Shown piece after piece: positions 7,353-14,599 of a stretch of DNA of 17,539 nucleotides (its first letter is position 1; every line of letters starts with the position of its first letter). Position numbers and translations under genes: made by a program. Under the pieces are notes generated by a model. It was not told the origin of the DNA. It did no database searches and saw nothing but the letters and a program-made list of their open reading frames with translations. Source of the DNA: UBA1715 sp045600045 (GTDB lineage Bacteria; Bacteroidota; Bacteroidia; Bacteroidales; UBA1715); contig JAZRXD010000088.1 of the NCBI GenBank assembly GCA_045600045.1, positions 1 to 17,539 of the forward strand, written 5' to 3'.

Positions 7353-9014
7353 CTACTTTTCGCTTACTTGAAGAATGTTGTTGTATAAATTCCTGTCTGC
7401 TAATACTTTCTGCGCATCTTGAATGAATTTGTCATCTTGTAGGAGATAGATACATTGTCCTTTCTCAAAATAGATATTTCGAATGATGAAAGAACCTAAT
7501 TCTTTTTTTATTTCGTCTTTGTTGCGTTCAAACAATTTTTCTTGCTTTGCGTCAATATATTTCGCTATGTCAATGATGCTTTCGCTCTTTATGTCAAGTT
7601 GTTCTTTTTCGGCTTCCTTTGTAAATTTCTCTAACAACAATTCGCTTTCCGAAGTGTATTTGTAATTTGATAGGTTGCAGTATTCAATAAATTTTTGATA
7701 GTCTGCATCGCTAAAACTATATGTTTCAGGTTTGATGTCCGTTGTATCGGCGTAAGAATAGTTTTTGTTAATGAAATCAAAAAACACAAACTCTTTTTTC
7801 AGATTTTTAAGTAATGCCGACGTGGAATCTTGAGATATAATTCTGTCGGGAATGATTCCTCCTCCATCTTTTACTGGTCGGTGATTTCGTGTGTAAAACG
7901 TTTTTTGCAGAGAATCGGGAATTATTGTTGGATTTCCATCGGTGTCTTTGTGCGAATAATCTAGTTTTTGAATACATCGTCCGCTTGGAATGTAGTATTT
8001 CGATGTTGTGATTTTTAGCAAGCAATTGTGTGCCAATTCTTTACGTGCTTGGACCAAACCTTTGCCAAATGTCTTTTGTCCGATGACAACGGCTCTGTCT
8101 AAGTCTTGTAATGCACCGGAAACAATTTCCGCAGCCGATGCGGAATGCTCGTTTACTAGAATCACAAGTGGAATTTCGGTGTCAAAAGGGTCTGCTATCG
8201 TTGAAAATTTTGAGTTCTCGGTAGTTTTTTGTCCTTTTGTATAAACGATTCGTTCGCCTTTCGGCACAAACATATTTACGATTTTTATTGCTTCGATGAG
8301 CAAACCGCCAGGATTGTCGCGTAAGTCAATAATTAATCCTTTTGCTTGTTTGTTGTATTTCAAATCGGAGCATGCGTTAAAAAACTCATTTGAGCAATCT
8401 TGCGAAAATTCGTTCAATTTAACATAGCCGTATTTCGAATCAATCATTCCATAGTAAGGTACACTTCCGATTTTGACATTTGTACGTTCTATTGCAAAAT
8501 CCAATCTTTTCCCGTCTCTTAAAATTCCTAATTTAAGTGTCGTGCCAGCTTGTCCTTGCAGTAATTGTCGGCTTTCTTCCGTTGGCTCGTTTATAATTGA
8601 GTGACCGTCAACTTCAACTATATAGTCGCCGAGCAACAGACCGCTTTTTTGTGCAGGTGAATTTTCCCTAATGTCAATAATCATTAAGGAATTGTTTCGG
8701 TCGGCAACGGATGCGCCAATACCTCCGTATTCGCCTTTTGTCATAATTGTGTATCGTTCAACGTCCGATTCGGGAATGAAATTGGTGTAGGGATCAAGTG
8801 TTTTCAGTAATTCGGTTATTGTTCGTTCCATAATGTCACCTGGTGCAAGTTCATCGACATAGGAATTTGATATTTCTGTGAATAGAGAATAAAAAATGTC
8901 AAGATTCTTTGCTGTTTCAAAATCTTTTGTGTCGTCGTAACTCATTAAACCAAGCGGAGCTACAAATAGCAATGCTAAAGCGACAATTCGGAGAATTTTT
9001 TTTGCTTTTTCCAT
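7353..9014 (-). CDS. S41-family C-terminal-processing protease (CtpA/Prc type)
   Basis: I start this 553-residue protein at the ATG 9012-9014. The open frame reaches back to 9110, but that extension would lie inside yidD, and this start gives a proper membrane anchor (residues 8-24). Residues about 85-170 form the PDZ domain (GEYGGIGASV, SPAQKSGLLLGDYIVEVDG), which recognises substrate C-termini. The S41 core follows, with NPGGLL (234-239), HSASAAE with the probable nucleophile Ser293, FGKG with the general base Lys318, and Gln322. The Ser-Lys spacing of 25 matches E. coli Prc. A C-terminal region of about 150 residues after GGGIIPD is mostly polar and of unknown role. It should act in the periplasm, trimming or degrading envelope proteins. 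The gene starts 26 nt after yidD. Confidence 0.92.
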   Translation of the reverse strand: MEKAKKILRIVALALLFVAPLGLMSYDDTKDFETAKNLDIFYSLFTEISNSYVDELAPGDIMERTITELLKTLDPYTNFIPESDVERYTIMTKGEYGGIGASVADRNNSLMIIDIRENSPAQKSGLLLGDYIVEVDGHSIINEPTEESRQLLQGQAGTTLKLGILRDGKRLDFAIERTNVKIGSVPYYGMIDSKYGYVKLNEFSQDCSNEFFNACSDLKYNKQAKGLIIDLRDNPGGLLIEAIKIVNMFVPKGERIVYTKGQKTTENSKFSTIADPFDTEIPLVILVNEHSASAAEIVSGALQDLDRAVVIGQKTFGKGLVQARKELAHNCLLKITTSKYYIPSGRCIQKLDYSHKDTDGNPTIIPDSLQKTFYTRNHRPVKDGGGIIPDRIISQDSTSALLKNLKKEFVFFDFINKNYSYADTTDIKPETYSFSDADYQKFIEYCNLSNYKYTSESELLLEKFTKEAEKEQLDIKSESIIDIAKYIDAKQEKLFERNKDEIKKELGSFIIRNIYFEKGQCIYLLQDDKFIQDAQKVLADRNLYNNILQVSEK

Positions 9015-9040
9015 GATCTCATATTGGTATAAAGAATATT

Positions 9041-9262
9041 TCAAGGAACAGGATCGTAGCCCGAACCTCCCCAAGGATTGCATCGGAGAAGTCTTTTCAG
9101 CAACAGCCATCCGCCTTTGAAAATCCCATATTTTTTTATTGCTTCAATTCCATATTGCGAACATGTTGGCGTATATCGACAAGCATTAGGCAAAAATGGA
9201 GAAATGCACCATTGGTACAATTTAATCGGTAAGATAAAAATGTAGCCGATGATTTTACGCAT
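9041..9262 (-). CDS. yidD: YidD membrane-protein insertion efficiency factor
   Basis: The 73-residue protein has the full family signature: an amphipathic/hydrophobic N-terminus (IIGYIFILPIKLYQ), then CRYTPTCSQYG with Cys28 and Cys34, GGWLLLKRLLRCNPW, and the C-terminal GGSGYDPVP. YidD aids insertion of inner-membrane proteins near YidC. It sits in its classic position after rnpA, overlapping that gene by 8 nt, so the two are probably translationally coupled. The ATG at 9260-9262 fits the family start exactly. Confidence 0.96.
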   Translation of the reverse strand: MRKIIGYIFILPIKLYQWCISPFLPNACRYTPTCSQYGIEAIKKYGIFKGGWLLLKRLLRCNPWGGSGYDPVP

Positions 9263-9611
9263 TGTCTAAAATTTTTTTGAAGCCGTATTCTATTATTGAT
9301 TCAATCTTGCTTTGTGGAAAAAATGAGCTGTCGTTGTAAACAATGAGGATTCTGATAGCTGAATTTTCAAATTCTAAATTGTTGTACACGTGGCGAATAC
9401 CTTCGCGGATACGTCGTTTCATTAAATTTCTGTCGACTGCGTGGTGAAATTTTTTTTTAGGAACGCTAATGGCTACTTGAAACGATTTCGTCTCAGCGTT
9501 TTCTATAGTATATAAAAATCTAAGGGGGTGACTTGTAAAAGTTCTACCCCCTTTTAGTAACGCATGAAAATCGTTTTCGTGCGAAAGTTTATGTTCGTGA
9601 AGAAACCCCAC
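9255..9611 (-). CDS. rnpA: Ribonuclease P protein component
   Basis: The 118-residue protein matches RnpA in length and motifs: HKLSHENDFHALLKGGRTF near the N-terminus, the central strand FQVAISVPKKKFHHAV, and the diagnostic RNR helix VDRNLMKRRIRE at residues 59-70. It binds the catalytic RNase P RNA and helps remove 5' leaders from pre-tRNAs. The start is a GTG (9609-9611). No nearby ATG would keep the conserved N-terminus, so GTG is the likely start. It lies 2 nt after the hemD stop and overlaps yidD by 8 nt. The usual partner rpmH is not upstream; hemD is, as is common in Bacteroidota. Confidence 0.95.
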   Translation of the reverse strand: MGFLHEHKLSHENDFHALLKGGRTFTSHPLRFLYTIENAETKSFQVAISVPKKKFHHAVDRNLMKRRIREGIRHVYNNLEFENSAIRILIVYNDSSFFPQSKIESIIEYGFKKILDNA

Positions 9612-9613
9612 GA

Positions 9614-10354
9614 TTATTTTAGTTTTTTTACAAAATCTTCAAGTGCCGAAGTCATTGATGAACATTTGATTGTTGGAGCAGGAATGTCTAAACGGAATCC
9701 TGCGTCAACAACAGCTTTCCCTGTTGTTGTTCCAAATGCACCAATATATGTTTCTTCTTGTTTGAAATTTGGGAAATTCTTTTTCAACGATGCAATTCCT
9801 GCAGGGCTGAAGAATACCAAAATGTCGTAATCTTTTATGTTGACATCCGACAAATCACTGCTGACAGTCCTGTAAAAAATAGCTTTCGTATAATTGAATT
9901 TCGCAGCAGTTAGTTTTTCCGGAATTTCTGCTTTGTGAATGTCGGAAAGTGGTACCAAGATCTTCTCGTTGATGTATTTTTTCGAGATTTCAATTAAATC
10001 ATCGAATTTTCCGTTTGCAAATACGATTTTGCGTTTTCGGAATTGTACATATTTCTGAAGATAGAATGCTGTTGATTCCGAAATACAAAGATATTTCATT
10101 GTGGCAGGCATGGCTACGCGTAGTTCATCACACATACGGAAGAAATGGTCTATTGCAGTTCGGCTTGTGAACATTACAGCGGTATGATCGAGAATCGAAA
10201 TTTTCTGTTCTCTGAAATCTTTTGCCGAAACTTCTTCAACATGGATAAATGGTCGAAATTCTATTTGGATATTGTATTTCTTTGCGAAATCCAAATATGG
10301 CGATTTCTCTGTGTCTGGTTTCGGTTGAGAAACTAATATTTTCTTTATTTTCAT
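9614..10354 (-). CDS. hemD: Uroporphyrinogen-III synthase
   Basis: The 246-residue protein has the length and weakly conserved pattern of HemD: N-terminal KILVSQPKP, a TSRTAIDHFF segment (about 63-72) in domain one, the linker to domain two, then the C-terminal FFSPAGIASL and YIGAFGTTTGKAVVDAGF. The enzyme closes and inverts hydroxymethylbilane to give uroporphyrinogen III on the way to haem. HemD families vary widely, so the call rests on these segments and on context. The ATG overlaps the DUF4271 stop by 4 nt (ATGA), and rnpA follows after 2 nt. Confidence 0.87.
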   Translation of the reverse strand: MKIKKILVSQPKPDTEKSPYLDFAKKYNIQIEFRPFIHVEEVSAKDFREQKISILDHTAVMFTSRTAIDHFFRMCDELRVAMPATMKYLCISESTAFYLQKYVQFRKRKIVFANGKFDDLIEISKKYINEKILVPLSDIHKAEIPEKLTAAKFNYTKAIFYRTVSSDLSDVNIKDYDILVFFSPAGIASLKKNFPNFKQEETYIGAFGTTTGKAVVDAGFRLDIPAPTIKCSSMTSALEDFVKKLK

Positions 10355-11382
10355 AGAGTATTAAATTCAACAAAAACAATACTCGTAAGAATTTTTACCA
10401 ATAAGAGTATCGGTAAAATTTCGAGCGTGCAAAAATACAAAAAAATGTAAAAAATTGATATACGATTTTTTATACTGATTTGAATTTCTCGAAAAATACG
10501 ATACAAATAAAATGCTCCAATAACTGTGTATCCAATGATTAACAGTAAGTTATGGGAGATTATTGTAGGCTTTACAAATGCCAACGCAATTATAATTGGA
10601 TATAGGCAAATACCTAATGCTCGGTTGAATAAATATATGTTGAATACGCATTCTTTGGCGTATTCGTAGCGGTCAAAAATTCCAGCTAAAAACAGGAAGA
10701 AAATTTTCTTTATAAAATAGAGTAGTAAAATCGCTGCCGTAAGAATGCCTGTACGTATAATTGATTGGCCTACAGTGATTTCCCAGTCGAAATTGATTTT
10801 CAATGCGAAAAACACGAACAATCCAGCATTGAATGCAAACAAACATTGTAGAATAATCGTTGCTAATTGGGAATTTTCGCCAGCTTTGTGGAATTCCTTT
10901 TGTGCAAAATTATAATTGAACGTATGGCTGAATATGGATTCGGTTCTTTTCTTGAAAAGAATTTTGGTTATTCCCAAAACAATTAAGCTGGCCAAAATCG
11001 ACCAAAACATCCATCCGTTTTCAATTTGACCGATTTTTGTGTAGTTAATTCGAAAAACTTTTTCGTCGAATTCGGTAAATGGTTTGTCTTTTGCGGATTC
11101 TTGTTCTGTGACTTGTGCCGAGTCTGTTGCTTGAACGGGAACTTGCTCCGCTTTTGCTATTGCTGTGTCAATCACGACATTCGTGTCGGCAAGTTCCATA
11201 ATGCTGTCGTTGAAATCATCCGGGGTGATTTCCAAAACAGAATATCCTTTTTTTACTGGTAATTCTATGCGTGTGGTTGTGTCGGCGTGTGTCGTAAGAG
11301 AAATATTACCAAAGGTGTTGGTGCTTGTGCTGTCCAACACATTTGCGGGTTGCGCATCTACAGTTTTTACAACTTCAGGCAA
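10351..11382 (-). CDS. DUF4271 integral membrane protein
   Basis: The 343-residue protein has a polar, Thr/Asp-rich N-terminus (1-120) and about six membrane segments (roughly 123-142, 172-194, 208-235, 252-272, 278-297, 309-337). It ends in the YFCTLEILPILLLVKIL block typical of DUF4271, a Bacteroidota family of unknown function that usually sits beside hemD. The start is a TTG at 11380-11382. An in-frame TAA lies 15 nt upstream and the first in-frame ATG only appears at codon 62. A -7 promoter box at 11408-11415 leaves room for only a short leader, which supports the TTG. A GTG at codon 15 is the alternative. It heads the operon and overlaps hemD by 4 nt. Function unknown. Confidence 0.85.
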   Translation of the reverse strand: MPEVVKTVDAQPANVLDSTSTNTFGNISLTTHADTTTRIELPVKKGYSVLEITPDDFNDSIMELADTNVVIDTAIAKAEQVPVQATDSAQVTEQESAKDKPFTEFDEKVFRINYTKIGQIENGWMFWSILASLIVLGITKILFKKRTESIFSHTFNYNFAQKEFHKAGENSQLATIILQCLFAFNAGLFVFFALKINFDWEITVGQSIIRTGILTAAILLLYFIKKIFFLFLAGIFDRYEYAKECVFNIYLFNRALGICLYPIIIALAFVKPTIISHNLLLIIGYTVIGAFYLYRIFREIQISIKNRISIFYIFLYFCTLEILPILLLVKILTSIVFVEFNTL

Positions 11383-11407
11383 TTCTCGTACTTGTTAAAA
11401 TTCTTGG

Positions 11408-11415
11408 CAAAGATA
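11408..11415 (-). promoter_or_regulatory. -7 promoter box for the DUF4271-hemD-rnpA-yidD operon
   Basis: The minus strand reads TATCTTTG, matching TAnnTTTG. It is 25 nt upstream of the TTG start, so the leader is very short. No convincing -33 element is seen. Confidence 0.55.
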
Positions 11416-11434
11416 TGAATCAAAAAATGTAATA

Positions 11435-11446
11435 TTTATATATAAA
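11435..11446. repeat. 12-bp AT palindrome between divergent promoters
   Basis: TTTATATATAAA is perfectly self-complementary. It lies between the minus box (11408-11415) and the plus box (11489-11496). It could be a shared operator or just AT-rich promoter DNA. Confidence 0.4.
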
Positions 11447-11463
11447 CATGCTTTTTTCAAATA

Positions 11464-11496
11464 ATTGTGAACATTGAGCATTATTTTTTACTTTTG
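11464..11496 (+). promoter_or_regulatory. Promoter of hflX
   Basis: A -33 type element ATTG (11464-11467) is followed after 21 nt by TACTTTTG (11489-11496), an exact TAnnTTTG box. The hflX ATG is 17 nt beyond the box, so the 5' leader is very short. Confidence 0.6.
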
Positions 11497-11513
11497 CCAC
11501 GTAAAAAACGAAT

Positions 11514-12707
11514 ATGACAGAACCTTTTTCAACGGAACCAGTTGCGGAAACCGCAATAATTGTGGGTGTTATGTTGCCGAACCAAACGGAACTTCAGGTA
11601 AAAGAATATCTTGACGAGTTGGCTTTCTTGGCAGAAACAGCTGGTATTGTTGTTACCAATAAGTTTTTGCAGAAATTGCCGCAAACAATTTCAAAAACCT
11701 TTATTGGTTCGGGAAAGATTGAGGAAATCAAAAATTATCTCAAAGATAACGAAACCGACATGGTGATTTTTGATGATGAACTCGCTCCAACACAACTGCG
11801 AAATCTTGAAAAAGAACTCAATCATCCGATCGTAGATCGTACAAAGTTGATTCTTGATATTTTTTCACAACGTGCGCAGACTGCCTATGCGAAAACTCAG
11901 GTTGAAATGGCTCGCCTGCAATATATGTTGCCTCGTCTGACAAGAATGTGGACGCATCTTGATCGTCAGCATGGTGGAGGAACAACTTCTCGTGGTATGG
12001 GTGAGTCGCAGATAGAAGTTGACCGTCGAATTATCCAATCTCGTATTGCTTTTTTGAAAGATGAACTTGCCAAAATCGACCGACAAATGATTACGCAACG
12101 AAAAAATCGTCAAAGTTTGATTCGCGTTGCTTTGGTTGGATATACCAATGTCGGAAAGTCAACAATTATGAATATGATTAGCAAGTCGGAGGTTTTGGCC
12201 GAGAATAAATTGTTCGCTACGCTCGACACAACGGTTCGCAAGGTTGTGATAGACAATGTGCCGTTCTTGCTTTCTGATACTGTTGGTTTTATTAGAAAAT
12301 TACCGACAACGTTGGTCGAATCGTTTAAGTCGACTCTCGATGAGGTCAGAGAAGCTGATTTGTTGTTGCACGTAGTTGATGTGTCGCACAAAAATTTTCA
12401 GGAACAAATTCAGGTTGTGAGCCAAACTATAGCCGACATCGGTGCTGGCGACAAACCTGTCATTCTTGTCTTCAATAAAATTGACGCATTCACTTATACG
12501 GCGAAAGACGAGGACGATTTAAGTCCGAAAACAAATGAAAATTATTCTTTGGACGATTTCAAAAACATGTATTTCGCAAAACAAGAACCTTGCATTTTCA
12601 TTTCGGCAAAGCAGAAAGATAATGTGGAAGAATTTAAGAAAATGGTTTACGAACGTGTAAAGGAAATGCACGCAATCCGTTATCCATACAATAATTTTTT
12701 GTACTAA
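11514..12707 (+). CDS. hflX: Ribosome-associated GTPase HflX
   Basis: The 397-residue protein has the HflX layout: an N-terminal domain (about 10-120) containing TFIGSGKIEEIK, a helical linker with the glycine-rich GGGTTSRGMGESQIEVDRR (about 154-172), then the GTPase domain. G motifs are visible: GYTNVGKST (209-217, G1), TLDTT (236-240, switch I), DTVGF (255-259, G3), NKID (321-324, G4), SAK (364-366, G5). HflX splits stalled or idle 70S ribosomes, notably under heat stress. A short acidic insertion at about 330-350, after the G4 motif, lengthens the end of the G domain. It is a single gene with its own promoter, divergent from the DUF4271 operon and convergent with the pyridoxal kinase gene. 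Confidence 0.95.
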   Translation: MTEPFSTEPVAETAIIVGVMLPNQTELQVKEYLDELAFLAETAGIVVTNKFLQKLPQTISKTFIGSGKIEEIKNYLKDNETDMVIFDDELAPTQLRNLEKELNHPIVDRTKLILDIFSQRAQTAYAKTQVEMARLQYMLPRLTRMWTHLDRQHGGGTTSRGMGESQIEVDRRIIQSRIAFLKDELAKIDRQMITQRKNRQSLIRVALVGYTNVGKSTIMNMISKSEVLAENKLFATLDTTVRKVVIDNVPFLLSDTVGFIRKLPTTLVESFKSTLDEVREADLLLHVVDVSHKNFQEQIQVVSQTIADIGAGDKPVILVFNKIDAFTYTAKDEDDLSPKTNENYSLDDFKNMYFAKQEPCIFISAKQKDNVEEFKKMVYERVKEMHAIRYPYNNFLY

Positions 12708-12792
12708 TTGTCAAAACGGAAATCGTGCGCAACGTCTAAGCATGATGATTGTCGTTGTCTGTTGTTTTGATTCCTGATTCCTTAATTACGCA
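12708..12792. other. Intergenic gap between convergent hflX and pyridoxal kinase genes
   Basis: In these 85 bases I find no GC-rich hairpin with a T tract on either strand, although two genes end here. Termination may be factor-dependent. Confidence 0.4.
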
Positions 12793-13635
12793 TTATTCTT
12801 TTATCGCTTTGATTAATCCTGGTAAAGCCAACTCAAATTTCACTCCGTACCAATGATTCTTGTCGCTGATTGTTTTTTCAATTGCGTCAACAGTGAAATC
12901 AACAGCGATTTCCCCGGCTTCGTCAACCGATTTTCCGAGAATCATAGCACCAGCAAAACTACTTGCAAACACGTCGCCTGTTCCGTGGAACATTCCGTTG
13001 ATTTGCTCTCTGAAATAATAATGTATTTTACCTGTTTTGCCATTAATACTTGCGATACCTAATTTGCCAGGCTCGAGGTTCACGCCAGTTAGTAAAGCGT
13101 TTTTACATCCTAAATCTAAAAGTTTTTTTAGAATACGTTCAATATATTCTTTGGTATGTTTTTCTTCAATATATTCTTCGTCGAGCATGAACGAAGCTTC
13201 GGTAAGGTTTGGCACAATTACGTCGGCTTTCTTGCACATTTTTGCCATTTCTTTTGCAAAACTTGGTTCGAAACCAGGATACAAGTTCCCTTTGTCGCCC
13301 ATTACTGGGTCAATTACAATGATAGATTCTGGCTTGCGAAGTTCGTCCATTATCTGTGAAATGTATTCCAACTGTTTCACACTGCCCACGTAGCCGGTGT
13401 AGAATGCGTCGAAACGGATGTTCTCTTTCTTCCAGTGTTCCTTGATAGCAGGAATGTCGTCTGTTAAATCGTGGAACGTGTAGCCTTTGAAACCGCCGGT
13501 GTGCGTTGATAAAATTGCCGAAGGCAGAATTGCCGTTTCAATTCCCATAGCCGAAATAACTGGCAGGGCAACGGTCAGTGAACATTGACCAACGCACGAA
13601 ATATCTTGTATCGTAAGGATTTTCTTTTCTGTCAT
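12793..13635 (-). CDS. Pyridoxal/pyridoxamine kinase (PdxK/PdxY family)
   Basis: The 280-residue protein belongs to the ribokinase fold, vitamin B6 branch. It starts KKILTIQDISCVGQCSL, where family members place the substrate-binding serine. It continues with LPSAILSTHTGGF (37-49), VIDPVMGDKG (107-116), VPNLTEA (141-147), LLTGVN (181-186) and the anion-hole/catalytic motif GTGD (218-221, base Asp221). It phosphorylates pyridoxal, pyridoxine or pyridoxamine with ATP to feed the pyridoxal-phosphate pool. Related ThiD kinases share the fold, but the N-terminal pattern favours B6. It is a stand-alone gene. Upstream on the minus strand only an imperfect -7 box (TAAATTG) is seen. Confidence 0.88.
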   Translation of the reverse strand: MTEKKILTIQDISCVGQCSLTVALPVISAMGIETAILPSAILSTHTGGFKGYTFHDLTDDIPAIKEHWKKENIRFDAFYTGYVGSVKQLEYISQIMDELRKPESIIVIDPVMGDKGNLYPGFEPSFAKEMAKMCKKADVIVPNLTEASFMLDEEYIEEKHTKEYIERILKKLLDLGCKNALLTGVNLEPGKLGIASINGKTGKIHYYFREQINGMFHGTGDVFASSFAGAMILGKSVDEAGEIAVDFTVDAIEKTISDKNHWYGVKFELALPGLIKAIKE

Positions 13636-13702
13636 TGTCGTAATTTTTGATGCCGCAATTTATTATTTTTCTTGAAACAACGCTTGAAAAAACTAAAAAG
13701 TG

Positions 13703-13710
13703 TAATTTTG
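13703..13710 (+). promoter_or_regulatory. -7 promoter box for the pentapeptide-repeat protein gene
   Basis: TAATTTTG matches TAnnTTTG. It is 33 nt before the ATG at 13744 and downstream of a possible TTG start at 13672, so it decides in favour of the ATG. A TTG at 13684-13686 could serve as an upstream element with a short 16-nt spacer. Confidence 0.5.
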
Positions 13711-13743
13711 TCGCAAATAAATAAAACCGAAATACTTACGAGT

Positions 13744-14337
13744 ATGAAAAAACTTTTGTTGATACTTCTTTGTGCATGTGCGTTTGTTCAAGTCGATGCG
13801 CAGTCGCGTCCAACGCCAAGTTCCAAATCTGCCGCAGCAAAGTCGGCGAAAGAATCTCAAGCACCAAGAAAAAGTTACGCAGAACGTGTGGCCGATTCAA
13901 TCGCTGGGAAATACGGTCCTGATAACGTGTTGATTACCAACGTTGTAACAGTGGAATCCTCGGTGCAAAATGTTACAGCAACCGATATTACAATAGAACA
14001 AACGGTGATCACCAATGTGTTGATTGAGAATGTGATATGTAAATTTTTGACGTTGACAAACGCCACAATATCTGATTTGGTGATACGAAATTGTAAAATC
14101 GAGGACTTTTTGATAGAGAACTCGTCGTTGGGTAGTATGACAGTGGAAGATTCTCAGGTTGATGCTTTCGAATCGGATGAAAGTACGATTCGCCGTCAAA
14201 CGTTTATGACGACTGAGAAAGTAGAAGAAGAAAAACCGACAACAAAAACTTCTACTTCAAAAACAACAACTAGCAAAACAGCTGCTCAGTCAAAACCAAC
14301 ATCAACTCCAGCAAAAAAGAAAGGTCAGCGGAGATAA
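13744..14337 (+). CDS. Exported pentapeptide-repeat-like beta-helix protein, function unknown
   Basis: I start this 197-residue protein at the ATG 13744, not at an in-frame TTG at 13672. The ATG gives an immediate signal peptide (MKKLLLILLCACAF, cut near DAQ at about residue 20), and a -7 box lies between the two starts. Residues about 21-58 are polar. From Thr65 to Ile149 the chain divides into 17 five-residue units, such as TNVLI, ENVIC, TNATI, SDLVI, RNCKI and EDFLI. Asn or Asp sits at unit position 2 in ten of the 17, a small or hydrophobic residue at position 3, and usually Ile/Val/Leu at position 5. This fits the right-handed quadrilateral beta-helix of pentapeptide-repeat proteins. The tail (about 158-197) is Thr/Lys/Ser-rich and ends in KKKGQRR. 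It probably acts in the periplasm or at the surface; role unknown. Confidence 0.75.
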   Translation: MKKLLLILLCACAFVQVDAQSRPTPSSKSAAAKSAKESQAPRKSYAERVADSIAGKYGPDNVLITNVVTVESSVQNVTATDITIEQTVITNVLIENVICKFLTLTNATISDLVIRNCKIEDFLIENSSLGSMTVEDSQVDAFESDESTIRRQTFMTTEKVEEEKPTTKTSTSKTTTSKTAAQSKPTSTPAKKKGQRR

Positions 14338-14402
14338 TTTGTGTTGATTAATAGCAGAGCTAAAAATTTATTGCGTTGTCTCGATTCGTATATTTTTAAA
14401 CT

Positions 14403-14427
14403 TATTGTGTAAAAAACAATATTGTTT
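14403..14427. repeat. Three TATTGT/ACAATA half-sites in alternating orientation
   Basis: TATTGT (14403-14408), ACAATA (14416-14421) and TATTGT (14420-14425) form two inverted pairs. One has a 7-nt loop; the other is the perfect palindrome AAACAATATTGTTT (14414-14427). They end just before a candidate promoter, so an operator is possible. A weak terminator for the gene upstream is the alternative, since T-rich sequence follows. Confidence 0.45.
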
Positions 14428-14429
14428 CC

Positions 14430-14460
14430 TTGCTTTTTGTTTTTTGTGTTACTATTTTTG
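14430..14460 (+). promoter_or_regulatory. Candidate promoter of the large surface protein gene
   Basis: TTG (14430-14432) is followed after 20 nt by TATTTTTG (14453-14460), which matches TAnnTTTG. It would give a leader of about 130 nt to the ATG at 14600. The surrounding DNA is T-rich, so chance matches are possible. Confidence 0.45.
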
Positions 14461-14599
14461 TCATTTGCGAGGTGCAGTATCTCCATTTGTGAGCGTGTGT
14501 TCCTAAAATGTTGGTTTATAGGGATTTCTGCACGATAAATTGTCTTATGTAAAACAGCAATGGCAATAAAAATGCCGTTTGCACAAAAATATTAGGATT

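Larger units (their letters stand above)
14338..14599. other. 262-base intergenic region upstream of the large surface protein gene
   Basis: No open frame worth calling lies here. The region holds nested AT-rich inverted repeats (14403-14427) and a candidate promoter (14430-14460). About 140 bases of leader precede the ATG at 14600, in which I see no recognisable RNA family and no strong hairpin. Confidence 0.5.

Noticed and set aside
9015..9110. N-terminal extension of the S41 protease frame by 32 codons
   Set aside because: It lies largely within the yidD gene, has no signal-like character, and the ATG at 9014 gives a proper membrane anchor and sits 26 nt after yidD.
12708..12792. Shared bidirectional terminator between hflX and the pyridoxal kinase gene
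   Set aside because: No stem of useful length with a T tract could be drawn on either strand.
13672..13743. TTG start adding 24 residues to the pentapeptide-repeat protein
   Set aside because: It would push the signal peptide inwards and include the -7 promoter box at 13703-13710. The ATG at 13744 is far more likely.
14562..14576. Small hairpin (GGCA/TGCC) just before the large surface protein gene
   Set aside because: Only four base pairs with a 7-nt loop; too weak to call a regulatory structure.
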